Assembly: GCA_027604665.1 (NCBI GenBank)
Contig: JADGIZ010000359.1
Coordinates: 1-15,098 of the forward strand
Length of the DNA: 15,098 nt
From: Polyrhizophydium stewartii
Lineage: Eukaryota; Chytridiomycota; Chytridiomycetes; Rhizophydiales
Direction of reading: 5' to 3'
Position 1 is the first letter of the stretch, and each line of letters begins with the position of its first letter. Position numbers and translations under genes: made by a program. Below are positions 1 through 9,406 of this stretch, piece by piece. The notes under the pieces were generated by a model. It saw nothing but the letters and a program-made list of their open reading frames with translations, did no database searches and was not told where the DNA came from.

Positions 1-57
1 CTCTGCCGCCGCGCCGCTCGCCAAGCGTCCGCTGACGCCCCCCCCCGCCCCGCGCAG

Positions 58-1512
58 TGCGCCTCGGGCTACGCGAGAAGGAGAAGCTGTTCACCAAGTC
101 CGAGGACGACATCAAGGCTCTGCAGAGCGTCGGCCAGATCATCGGCGAGGTGCTCAAGCAGCTCACCACAGAGAAGTGTGCGTCCATCCCGCCCGCTCGG
201 CCGCCGCGGTCGTCCGCACGCCCGTGCGCTGACCGGCCATCGCGCGCTATTGAAGTCATCGTCAAGACCATCAACGGCCCGCGCTATGTCGTCGGCTGCC
301 GCAACAAGGTGCCCAGGGAGAAGCTCAAGCAGGGCGTGCGTGTCTCGCTCGACATGACCACCCTCACGATCATGCGCATCCTGCCGCGCGAGGTCGACCC
401 GCTTGTCTACAACATGTCCACCGAGGATCCCGGCAACATCTCGTTTGCTGGAATCGGCGGTCTCGGCGAGCAGATCCGCGAGCTCCGCGAGGTGATGACG
501 CTTTCCCGTCTGCTCGAGCGCTGCCGTGCGCGCTGACGCCCCCTGCCCGACGCCAGGTGATTGAGCTGCCGCTCATCAACCCCGAGCTGTTCCTGCGCGT
601 CGGCATCAAGCCGCCAAAGGGCGTGCTTCTCTACGGCCCGCCGGGCACGGGCAAGACCCTGCTCGCGCGCGCCGTCGCCTCCACTCTCGAGTGCAACTTC
701 CTCAAGGTCGTCTCCAGTGCCATCGTCGACAAGTACATTGGCGAGAGCGCTCGTCTGGTTCGCGAGATGTTCAGTGCGTGCTTTCCGCCGTCACGCCCCG
801 ATCGGCGTGCGTGCCGCAATGCTGCGAGTGCTGACACCCCTCGCGCGCAGGCTACGCAAAGGAGCACGAGCCGTGCGTCATCTTCATGGACGAGATTGAC
901 GCCATTGGCGGCCGCCGCTTCTCCGAGGGCTCCTCGTCCGACCGCGAGGTCCAGCGCACGCTCATGGAGCTGCTCAACCAAATGGACGGTTTCGACCACC
1001 TGGGCCAAACAAAGCTCATCATGGCCACCAACCGCCCAGACACCCTCGACCCCGCGCTGCTCCGCCCGGGCCGTCTCGACCGCAAGATCGAGATCCCCCT
1101 GCCCAACGAGCAGGGCCGCCTCGAGGTGCTCAAGATCCACGCATCGGGCATCACCAAGCACGGCGAGATTGGTGCGCTGCCGCGCTGATCGGACTCGCTG
1201 CTGCGACGGCACACCTCGCGGTTGCTGACCCTGCCCCCTCAACCGCAGACTACGAGGCCATCGTCAAGCTGTCCGAGGGCTTCAACGGCGCCGATCTGCG
1301 CAATGTCTGCACCGAGGCGGGCATGTTTGCGATCCGGGACGAGCGCGACTATGTTGTTCAGGACGACTTCATGAAGGCCGTGCGCAAGGTCGCCGACGCC
1401 AAGAAGCTCGAGTCGAAGCTGGACTGTGCGTTGCTCTGCTTCGCTGTGCGTCGCTGCGGCGGGTGCAGGTGCCTGGCTGACATTCGCGCTCAACGCAGAC
1501 GAGAAGGTGTGA
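58..1512 (+). CDS. RPT4: 26S proteasome regulatory ATPase Rpt4 (PSMC6), 5'-partial, spliced
   Basis: AAA+ ATPase of the 19S base ring, which unfolds ubiquitinated substrates and feeds them into the 20S core. Six exons lie in the window: 58-177, 256-491, 557-773, 851-1171, 1249-1425 and 1499-1512, joining to about 361 residues. Human Rpt4 has 389, so only some N-terminal coiled-coil residues are missing. The window opens inside an intron (GCTGAC at 31-36, acceptor CAG at 55-57). Seen: the [17 protein letters not shown] linker, [11 protein letters not shown]-fold segment, Walker A GPPGTGKT (635-658), Walker B VIFMDEID (877-900), the [17 protein letters not shown] pore-2/second-region segment, [21 protein letters not shown] arginine fingers split as ATNRPDTL and RPGRLDRK, and the [20 protein letters not shown] helical domain. 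The protein ends LDYEKV, without an HbYX tail, as is usual for Rpt4. Odd: the intron ending at 255 uses AAG as acceptor, required to restore Phe-Ile-Val-Lys. Confidence 0.96.
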
Positions 1513-1529
1513 GCGGCGGATTGCTGCGG

Positions 1530-1535
1530 AATAAA
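1530..1535 (+). promoter_or_regulatory. Putative poly(A) signal AATAAA of RPT4
   Basis: A canonical AATAAA hexamer starts 18 nt after the RPT4 stop codon, a plausible place for a polyadenylation signal in a compact genome. Cleavage would then fall before or within the minisatellite that follows. This rests on the motif and its position only. Confidence 0.5.
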
Positions 1536-1592
1536 GCCCACTGTCGGAAGGCGCCGCGACTCGGCATGCGCGGCGTGCATGCGAGTGAGCGG

Positions 1593-1646
1593 GATGCGCC
1601 GGGTGCGCCGGGTGCGCCGGATGCGCCGGATGCGCCGGATGCGCCG
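1593..1646. repeat. 9-nt tandem repeat (minisatellite), 6 units
   Basis: Six head-to-tail copies of GATGCGCCG, the second and third units carrying GGTGCGCCG. It sits in the 212-nt gap between the convergent RPT4 and uS8m stops, roughly equidistant from each. Because the unit is a multiple of three it creates spurious open frames on both strands, but no gene is supported there. Confidence 0.9.
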
Positions 1647-1724
1647 CACAGCGGCAGCAACGACTATATTCAGAAGCGGCGACATTCGGCGCCGTCGGCA
1701 TTCGACGGACATCACTGCGCGCCA

Positions 1725-2195
1725 TCACACGGCCGTGCACAGGACCTCGCCGCCGAGCTCGTGGCGCAAAGCGTCCTTGAGCTCGACGATGCCGGCGCTG
1801 GTCTTGACGATGGTGATCTGGCCGGCGAGCTGCGGCCGCAGCAGCGGGCCGGCGCGCTTGGCGGCCGCGATGGCCCGAAGCTCCTCGAACGACGCAATCA
1901 CCTTGCGCGAGGGCTTGGACACGATGCGCATCGACGACAGCGCGGGCAGGCCGCTGCGGTACTTGAGATCGAGCCACAGCCGGCGGTGTGCGATGTTGTC
2001 GGGCGTCACGGGGACGGGGAAGCCGCGGTCAAAGGGGCCCTTCTCGTCGCCCGTCACGACCGAGGACACAAAGCCCTCCTGGTACAGCACCGAGCAGATG
2101 GCCTTGTTGGTGTACGAGTACGGCACGGCGATGCGGCGCAGCTGCGAGCGGTACGAGTTCTCGATGTGCGAGCACAGGTTGTGGACGAGCGGCAT
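1725..2195 (-). CDS. MRPS8: Mitochondrial small-subunit ribosomal protein uS8m (MRPS8), intronless
   Basis: A nuclear gene for a mitochondrial ribosomal protein of the bacterial S8 family, which binds the central domain of small-subunit rRNA. One uninterrupted frame gives 156 residues, the normal size for fungal uS8m. Recognised from the N-terminus [18 protein letters not shown], the loop [19 protein letters not shown] (first S8 helix/strand unit), the diagnostic fungal segment [19 protein letters not shown], then [12 protein letters not shown] and the C-terminal GGEVLCTAV in place of bacterial GGE-[IV]-LC-x-V. The start is the first ATG of the conserved N-terminus; the open frame continues upstream but without similarity. 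No clear cleavable presequence is visible, as in other fungal uS8m. It is convergent with RPT4 and divergent from SmB. Confidence 0.92.
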   Translation of the reverse strand: MPLVHNLCSHIENSYRSQLRRIAVPYSYTNKAICSVLYQEGFVSSVVTGDEKGPFDRGFPVPVTPDNIAHRRLWLDLKYRSGLPALSSMRIVSKPSRKVIASFEELRAIAAAKRAGPLLRPQLAGQITIVKTSAGIVELKDALRHELGGEVLCTAV

Positions 2196-2525
2196 GGTGC
2201 GACTGTGTGTGTGAGTGTCGGCGTCGGCCAAGAGATTGTCGGCGAGCGGGCGAGAGCGCGAGAGCGCCCGACGGCGCAGAGACACGCCGCGCGCGTTGGC
2301 TGGGGGGCGGGGGCGGCGAGCACGACCACCGAGTGCGGGTGCGCGCACGCACGCTGCAGCGATGGATGGATGCATGCGCTGGATGCACGGATCCACCCGC
2401 GTCCGTGGATGCGCGCGACTCGATGCTCCCCGCCCCGCCGCCGGTGGGCCGGCCGCGCCGACCAGGGTGCCCGCCTCGAGCGTGGACTCGCTGGCGTGAT
2501 CGCGCTTGTCTCCGCCGACGCCAGC
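2196..2525. promoter_or_regulatory. Divergent intergenic promoter region between uS8m and SmB
   Basis: 330 bp separating the uS8m ATG (read leftward) from the SmB ATG (read rightward), so it must carry both promoters unless the SmB first exon is misplaced. It is very GC-rich with no clear TATA box. It holds a GATGGATGGATG run (2361-2372) and the 16-mer TCCGTGGATGCGCGCG (2402-2417), which recurs exactly at 10398-10413 upstream of uL5. A pyrimidine-rich stretch on the minus strand precedes uS8m. Promoter assignment is inferred from gene layout. Confidence 0.55.
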
Positions 2526-3605
2526 ATGGTCAGATCGCCCCCGGGGTGTCGGACGGCGACGCGCGCAGGCTGCCGCGGCCGCGGCCGCAGCGGCGCGGGC
2601 CGGCCGCGCAGTCGCTGCCGCGCGAGGACACTAGGGCTGACGCTCCCGCGCGCAGTCGACCACACCAAAGTCCAAGGCCTCGCGCATCCTGCAGCTGCTC
2701 AACTACCGGCTCAAGATCACCATCGAGGATGGCCGCACGTTCATCGGCCAGATGCTGGCGTTTGACAAGCACATGAACCTGGTGCTCGCCGACTGCGAGG
2801 AGTTCCGCAGGATCCGGCCCAAGGCACGGGCGCCAGGCGCTCCGGTGGCCAACGAGCGCGTCGAGAAGCGCGTGCTCGGCCTGCTCATCCTGCGCGGCGA
2901 GTCGATTGTGTCGCTCAGCGTCGAGGCGCCGCCGCCCACGTCCGCCGCCGCCGAGGAGGCCAAGCGCTCGGCCGCCGCTGCCGCCGCTGCCGGCGCGCCC
3001 GGTGCCGCGCGCGCAGCCGGCCGTGGCATGCCCATTGCCGCCGCGCCGATGGTCGCCGCCCCTGCAGGCCTCGGCGGGCCGGTCATGGGCATCGGCGGGC
3101 CGGGCGCCGCCGCCATGCAGCCGCAGATGGGCCCCGGTGGCCCGATGCCGCCGTTCGGCCGCGGCATGCCGCCAAGGCCCATGCCCGGCGGCCCGCCGAT
3201 GATGCCCATGGGCATGCCTGGTGCGCCGCCCATGCCGCCGTTTGGCCGCGGCATGCCGCTGCCGCCCCAGGGCTTCCCTCCCGTGAGCGCCGACAGCCTG
3301 CTCGCCCCCCGCTGGAGCTTGGCGTGAGCCCCCGTGCTGACCGGCACCCGCCGCCGTCCGTATGCAGGGCATGCCCATGCCACCTGGATTCATGCCGCCG
3401 CCAGGCATGGCCCCCGGGTGCGTGCCGCCGTCTGTGCTCGCCAGATACTCGATGTCGAGGCGGCGTCGCTGAATGCCGCCCGAGCCACACACCGGCATTC
3501 CGAGTCAGCGCCACCGCAGCCCCACGCATGCTGACCCTCGTCCCCGCCTTGCGCAGATTCCCGCCCGGTGGACCCCCGCCCGGATTCCGCCCGCCGCCGC
3601 AATGA
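2526..3605 (+). CDS. SMB1: Small nuclear ribonucleoprotein SmB (SNRPB-type), spliced
   Basis: Core Sm-ring protein of spliceosomal U1, U2, U4 and U5 snRNPs. Proposed exons 2526-2528 (ATG alone), 2656-3282, 3368-3417 and 3557-3605 join to 242 residues, close to the 240 of human SmB. Sm motif 1 (about residues 10-50) contains [19 protein letters not shown] then [19 protein letters not shown]; Sm motif 2 (about 72-91) is [20 protein letters not shown]. The tail, from about residue 95, is Ala/Pro/Gly/Met-rich with PPG-M repeats and ends [12 protein letters not shown], like the proline-rich SmB tail. Introns carry GCTGAC near 2636, 3336 and 3530. The one-codon first exon follows from phase: only ATG followed by GTCAGA joins in phase 0. 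If the last intron (139 nt) is retained, translation stops at 3470-3472 instead. The stop overlaps the LIG4 ATG. Confidence 0.9.
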
Positions 3606-6600
3606 AGACCAGACTTGCTCCCATTTCGGACACGATTGCCTCTGTCGCCTCGCTCACTGCCAGCGCCGGCCCGGGGCAGCCGCCGCCCGGGTCGTTTGGC
3701 CGCATGGCCGCTGCGCTGTCGCTCGTGCGCAGGCAGGTCAGCAAGGACTCGAAGCTCGCCATCCTGCGCACGCTGCTGGACGTGCGTCAACTCGCTCGCT
3801 TGCTCGCCGGTCCGCTCGATGGTCCGTTGTGGTTTATCCGCTGACGCTGGTCGTCGCAGTCGCTGCGTCCCGAGATGCCGGACATGCTGCCTGTCCTGCG
3901 CCTGCTGCTGCCGCACGTGAGCTGCACTGCCCGGCCCGGCCTGTGTGGCGGCGCCTCGCTGACACCCCCCCCGGTCGGCGCCCAGCTCGACACGGAGCGG
4001 GCCATGGGCATCCGCGAAAAGTCGCTTGCCCGGGTGTACATCAAGGCACTCGGCCTTGCAGCAACATCGCGCGACGCCGAGGCCCTGCTGCGCTACCGCG
4101 ACCCGTCCAAGGCCGCGGGGTCCGTCGGCGACTTCCCCGCGCTGCTCAAGCGCACCGTTGCGTGCAGATCCACCGTGCGCGGCGTCTCTGCCCTGACGAT
4201 CCAGCAGGTCAACGATAAGCTCGACGAGCTCGCGCGGCCGACCCATCGCGGCATCCTGTCGTCGTCCCTGACATCCGGGCCGTCTTCAGCATCTGCGCCC
4301 GCGACTGCCGCATCCCTCGACGACCGGCTGCACATCTTTCGCTTCTTCCTCGCCAGCCTGTCGCCCGACGAGCACGCCTGGCTCGCCCGCATCATCCTGA
4401 AAGATCTGGACATTGGCGTCTCAGAGGTTCACATCCTGCCGCTGTTCCATCCAGATGCATACGAAACCTTTAACTTTTGCACGAGCCTGCGCGTCGTTGC
4501 CGAAAAGCTGCGCGATCCGCTCGTGCGCATCGGCCGCCCCGTGAGCCCGGCACCGCTTTGATATGCGCAACTTGGATCGGCTTTGGCGCTGACTCGGCCC
4601 CTGCCCCAGACAATCACCCTCTTCCAGCCGTTCAGGCCAATGCTATCTCTGCGCTCCAGCCCCAACGACACGGTCGCGTTCATGAAGGGCGAGCCATTTT
4701 GGATCGAGTCCAAGCTTGACGGAGAGCGCTTTCTTGTGCACATGCAGCGCGGCACGTTCATGTACTGGTCGCGGTGCGTGCGCCATGCTGTATTTTATAC
4801 TTTTCTCGGCTTGGTCTCGAATCTGATGCATTTTTGTGCGCATTCCAAAGCCGGTCCAAGGACTTTACCGGCTTTTACGGCTCGACCAAAGCGCGCGGTG
4901 CGCTAACGCCGCACATCTGGGACTGCATTGACGCGAGCGTGACGAGCTGCATCCTCGACGGAGAGATGATGACGTTCAACTCGCAAACCGGCGAGCTCGA
5001 CCCGCTCAGCAAGTTTGAGAATGCGCGCAACGAGATTGCCAAGTCGGACCGCCTGCAGCCGTGTCTGGTCGTCTTTGACATGGTCTTCCTCAACGGCCGG
5101 TCGCTGGCGGATGAGCCGCTCTCGGCTCGGCGTGAGCGGCTCGGTCGGCTCGTGCGCCCCAAGCTTGGCCGCCTGTCGCTCATGCAGTACAAGGTGGCGA
5201 CGACAGCAAGAGAAATTGTCAAGTGCTTGGACGAACACATGCTGCAGATGCACGAGGGCCTGATTGTCAAGAACCCGGCATCCAAGTACGTGCCCGACGA
5301 GAAGCTCAACTGGATCAAGATCAAGCCCGATTACATTGACGCCCTGGGCGACGATCTTGATCTTGTTGTCGTTGGCGGCTACTTTGGCAACGGCAACCGC
5401 GCCAACAAGCTCTCGCAGTTCCTGTGTGCGGTCAGGGATGACCGGTCAACAGCGTCAGACGGCGCGCAGGATTCTGCGGGGTGCACGCAGCAGCAGCCGA
5501 GATTCTTGACCGTGTGCCGCATCGGGTCGGGATTCACTGCCAACGAGATTGCCGACATCTCGCGCGAGCACGAGGGGCACTGGCAGATGTTTGACCCGTC
5601 GCGATGCCCTGCATGGCTCGCGCATCCGCCCGGCGCCAAGGACCGCCCGGACATGATCATCCACCCGGACGTCTCACGCGTCGTGCAGGTTCGCGGCGCG
5701 CAGATTGTCAAGTCGGACTCGGTTGCAGCGGGGCACACGGTGCGGTTCCCTCGCTTCATTCGCGTGCGGTCGGACAAGACCCATGCGGACATCATGTCCG
5801 TCACGGAGCTCGAGGCGTACGTGGCGCGCAACGGCGGTCGCATGCAGCGCACCTTGCGCGATGCGCGCGGACACGAGGTTGCGGCTGCCAGCGGCACCGT
5901 GAGCGGATCTGCTGCGCGGCGCTCTCGGCCGGTTCATCCCTCGCGCTCGCTCGCGGCCCTGCAGCTGCTACCGGACTTTGTTGGCGCGGACCTGAGCGAT
6001 GTTGTTCTCGAGGACACGCTATTCCGAGGAATCGAGTTTCTGGTTCTGCCGACGGTCGGCGGCGCGGGCGGTGCGGCCCCTGATGCATCGCGCGGCCACG
6101 TGGCATCGGATCCAGTGCTTGGATCGTCGAGCCCCGTGATGCCTTTCTTCCCCACGCGCGCTCCAGGACCGACGCTCGGGTCGTCGCAGTTGGTGGTAGA
6201 TGCGGAGACTAAGGTGCGCCGTCGTGCTGCATCGCCATGTGCGTATGGATGCTGACATGGCGAATAGCCGACGGCCATGTCCGTCGGTGCATTCTCCCAG
6301 TCGCACAGCGCGAGGCCTCGGCTGCGTCAGGCACCCAACGCGCCGCGGCCCATCAGCAGCAAGCACGCGCTCGAGATCGCCATCGCGGAGCACGGCGGGC
6401 GGTGCGTACAGCTTCCGTCGGCCACAACCAAGCTCGTTGTGACGGACACAGTCAGTAAGTCCACAGCCGGCACATTGTGCACGCGTCAGACGCATGCTGA
6501 CGGGACGGCCAGACGCCCGCGCTGCAAGCCTGATCAAAGCAAACAAGTATGACGTTGTCCAGTCGCAGTACGTCCGCGACTGCATTGCTGCTGGACGCGT

Positions 6601-7403
6601 GATCCCCATGCATCCGCGGTATCTTGTGCACGGCACCCCTGCAACGGTCGATGAGATGCGGTGGCGCATCGACGACTACGGCGACTCGTACTATGACGAC
6701 GTTGACGTTGAGCAGCTTCGCGAGGTGAGGCCAGCCCGCGGCATTGCGATGGCAGTCGGACCAGACCGCTGACGACATTGATCTGTTTGATGATGGTGTG
6801 CAGATCTTTTCCGCCGCCAAGGACCCGATGCCCGTGTGCGCCGAGAGCCCAGCGGGATGCACGCCCGGCCCGGCGATGACGCGGCTCGTCAAGCGCAGAC
6901 GCACGGCGCAAGAATGCTGCGAGCGGTACTTCAGCGGCGGCATCCCCGGGATCATTTTGATGCAGGTTGTTGCATATGTCGACAGGTACCCCTCGGTGCG
7001 AGTGCACGCTGGTCTCTTTGGCATCGCAGTCGGCGCAGATGCCACCGGCTTGGATCTGCCTGGAGAAGCCTGCATCGTGGGCGACGACGCCGCGGATCCC
7101 ACTGCTGCTGCCGTCGACGCCACAGATCAATACGCCCAGCCGGGTCAGTTCTCGGACTCGCACCTCGAGCTCACTGCGCTGCAGATCCGCGCGCACGGCG
7201 GCGTTGTGGTCGCGTGCCTGTGCGCAGCGACCACGCATGTCGTGGTTGCGCGGTCGCAGCGGGACCGCGGCAGTGTCTTTCGGCGGATCCGGCTGGCTGC
7301 GTCGGCACGCGATGCGCCGCTCTTTCATGTTGTCGATGAGCGGTGGGTCGGCGAGAGCATTGCTCGCGTGGGGCTTGCAGATGAGAATGCGTTTGCGATA
7401 TAA
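3602..7403 (+). CDS. LIG4: DNA ligase IV (ATP-dependent, non-homologous end joining), spliced
   Basis: Nuclear ligase sealing double-strand breaks with XRCC4/Lif1. Exons: 3602-3781, 3860-3916, 3986-4540, 4610-4773, 4851-6213, 6268-6454 (or from 6301; both acceptors keep frame), 6513-6724, 6804-7403, giving about 1105 or 1094 residues versus 911 in human. Domains: N-terminal DNA-binding domain (LARVYIKALGL, ALTIQQVNDKLDELA, LARIILKDLDIGVSE); adenylation motif I SKLDGER with nucleophile Lys near residue 299; LDGEMM near 355; VVFDMVF; motif IV EGLIVK near 454; motif V WIKIKPDYID near 473; OB-fold motif VI VRFPRFIRVRSDK near 617. Two BRCTs follow; between them YGDSYYDDVDVEQLRE (about 891-906) matches the XRCC4-interacting region. 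The end, ERWVGESIARV..ENAFAI, matches LIG4. BRCT1 carries an insertion. An upstream in-frame ATG at 3473 is an alternative start. Confidence 0.95.
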
Positions 7404-7490
7404 TGAATGCAGCAGAGAGGGATCAGGTATCCTGCAACCCAGTGCTTGGCATGTGTATTTCGCAATGCGTGTGGCCCGAGGGGACCGCCG

Positions 7491-9229
7491 TCACAGCTCC
7501 TGGATGAGCGGCCGTTGCGGGGTCGGCTTCGGCGTCGCGAAAGCCGCGGCCGCGAGATCAACGGCAACGCTGCCTTGTGCCTGGCGTACCGAGGACGCCG
7601 CGCCGGCCGTCTCTGCATCCCGCCCGAGCTGCTCGAGGCGGTCGTCGATGCTCGCAGCAATGAGCGGCCACAGCGTCACGCCCGCATCGCCCACAGCATC
7701 GCGGTCGCACACAAGGCACAGAACAAACCACACCCGCCGCGCGGCAGCACGCCCGCGCTTCCCAGCGGCGTTCAGTAGCCGATGCAGGTCCGACAGCGCA
7801 AGCACTGCGACGCGATGCGCGCGCACCAGATCGCGCGTGTCGTGCAGCACCGCGATGATGGCCTTGACCGCCGCGCCGCAGTGGGCACCCAGCCTGCTCG
7901 CTGCGACCGACACGGCGTCGCGTGGGGTCGTGTACACGAACGTGGGCGTCGTCGTCGCGTCCAGCACGTGCGATGCCGCAAAGACGAGCGCCGCCGCCTC
8001 GCTCGGGTTGCTGTGGATCTCGCCGCGCAGCGTGCGGCATGCGTAGGCGTATGCGCATCTGCAATCGAACCATTGACGGCGCAAGTCAGCAGCGTGCAGA
8101 GACTCGCAGCGATGGGTCGTGGCTCATGAATGGAGGCCACCCACATGAAATCGACTACAGTGTTGGTCAAGCATGCGTGCGGGGTTGCCCTCGTCAACGC
8201 CGCAACAGGCACGATTCCTTCAGCCATTGCAGGCGTTGCCGACGCAGGATCGACAGCCAAACGCTTATCTCGCTCCTCCGACGCGTCGCCATCATCCTCG
8301 TCATCGTCCTCGTCGTCATCATCTTCCGAATCCAGTCGCGCAGCGATGCTCCTGCGCGCCGCCTTGATCGAGAGCGAGCTGCTCCACCATGGCACCCACT
8401 CGGGCAGCAGCCGCATCGCATCGTCCGGCGCACGAAGCAGTTCCTCGAAACGGCGCTGCTCTTCGGGCGACAGGCGGGCAAGGATCTCACTCGCCGACGC
8501 CGTCTCTGGCCACATGCACATCAGCACTCATCCCAACAACAATTCGGCGCCCATGCAAACACATACACGGACTCACCCAAATCAAGCCCAGCAAGCCGAG
8601 CAGCAAGTGCCTCCTCCTCGCCTTCCTCGCCCTCCTCGCCCTCCTCGACATCCTCCAGATCGCCATCACCAACACCAAGACCGTCTCCAAGCGCCGCATC
8701 CCTCGCGTGCCGATCAAGAATGCGCATCATCCGCAGCCGCTGCTCATCAGATGTCCGCGCACCGCGCATCTCGCGCACAAGGCTGTCGCGATAGAACGTC
8801 TCGGCGCAGTCGGCGTGTTGCTGCACTCACACCCCCCCCCATAACACCCGCACAACACCCGCGAGGCGGCATTGCGTTCCAAAGGCAGACCGGCGTGCGG
8901 CGAGTGTGCACAACAGTCAGCACCAAGGCAAGCAGCTAGGAAGTCAGCCAGCCAGGAAGCCGGCCAGGAAGCCGGCCAGGAAGCCAGCCAGGCATGCACT
9001 CGAGAAGACGAACCTCGGCCTTGTAGCACGCCAACGAGCAGTACTCGACGCTGCACCGCGGGCAGCGGTACGCGGCGCCCTGCACCTGGCAGCTGGCGGC
9101 CATGTGGGTCAGCACCCTCCCTCGTCTCCAGCCATGCAGCACTGCTCGCCCGGCCCCGTCGCCCGCCGCGGCCCGCACGCACATCCCGCACAGTCCGCGC
9201 ACGCCCGCGCCGCTGTCGTCGGCTGCCAT
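7491..9229 (-). CDS. ZNHIT2: HIT-type zinc-finger protein, ZNHIT2 family, five exons
   Basis: In animals ZNHIT2 couples the R2TP/HSP90 co-chaperone to assembly of U5 snRNP. Exons in reading order: 9229-9183, 9092-9014, 8820-8577, 8505-8145, 8058-7491; about 432 residues. Human ZNHIT2 has 403. The zinc finger spans residues 14-47: CGIC, YRCPRC, YCSLACYK, then QHADC, and AETFYRD matches the family sequence after the finger. An EEGEEGEEGEEE run follows. The family signature SPEEQRRF..LLPEWVPWW lies at about 136-164, then an acidic DDDDEDDDEDD run, then VVDFICAYAYACRTLRGE, matching the conserved LVDxLFAYAxTLRLYNG helix. The C-terminal part is Ala/Leu-rich helical. Most splice sites are fixed by phase and conservation. 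Intron 2 is uncertain: its usable GT donor (GTTCGT at 9013) adds Ala-Glu inside the finger. Convergent with LIG4, 87 nt between stops. Confidence 0.88.
8951..8992. repeat. 12-nt tandem repeat inside ZNHIT2 intron 2
   Basis: About three and a half copies of GCCAGGAAGCCG, read on the plus strand, with a degenerate GTCAGCCAGCCA unit in front. It lies wholly in the 193-nt second intron of ZNHIT2. The repeat probably explains why this intron is longer than its neighbours and its branch site hard to place. Confidence 0.85.
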
Positions 9230-9400
9230 CGCCCGAGGCAAACCCGCTCACCATCCCCGCCCGCCTCAACATTCCCCGCCCTCGAGCCAGAGCCAACCCA
9301 GCACAAGCACATAAAAGCGAGCAGCCGGCAGAGAAGCGAAAGCAGGAAGAGACCGAGTGTGTGTGCTGTGCGCGAAGATACAGGCCAAGCCGGGGCGACG

Positions 9401-9406
9401 TTTATT
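9401..9406 (-). promoter_or_regulatory. AATAAA overlapping the uL5 stop codon
   Basis: On the minus strand the end of uL5 reads AAC AAA TAA ACG, so the TAA stop lies inside an AATAAA hexamer. It could be the poly(A) signal if cleavage occurs 10-30 nt downstream, which would give an extremely short 3' UTR. The motif alone is weak evidence. Confidence 0.35.

Noticed and set aside
1323..2765. 480-residue plus-strand open frame running from RPT4 across uS8m and the divergent promoter
   Set aside because: It is antisense to uS8m, includes the 9-nt repeat and has no family resemblance. It is a GC-rich shadow frame.
3083..4246. 387-residue minus-strand open frame across SmB and LIG4
   Set aside because: Its composition mirrors the opposite strand of well-supported exons. 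No recognisable domain.
6768..6803. C/D snoRNA in LIG4 intron 7 (TGATGATG)
   Set aside because: No D box follows at a suitable distance, there is no terminal stem, and the intron is only 79 nt.
8951..8992. Possible CRISPR-like array
   Set aside because: The 12-nt units are directly adjacent with no spacers, lie in a eukaryotic intron, and form a simple tandem repeat.
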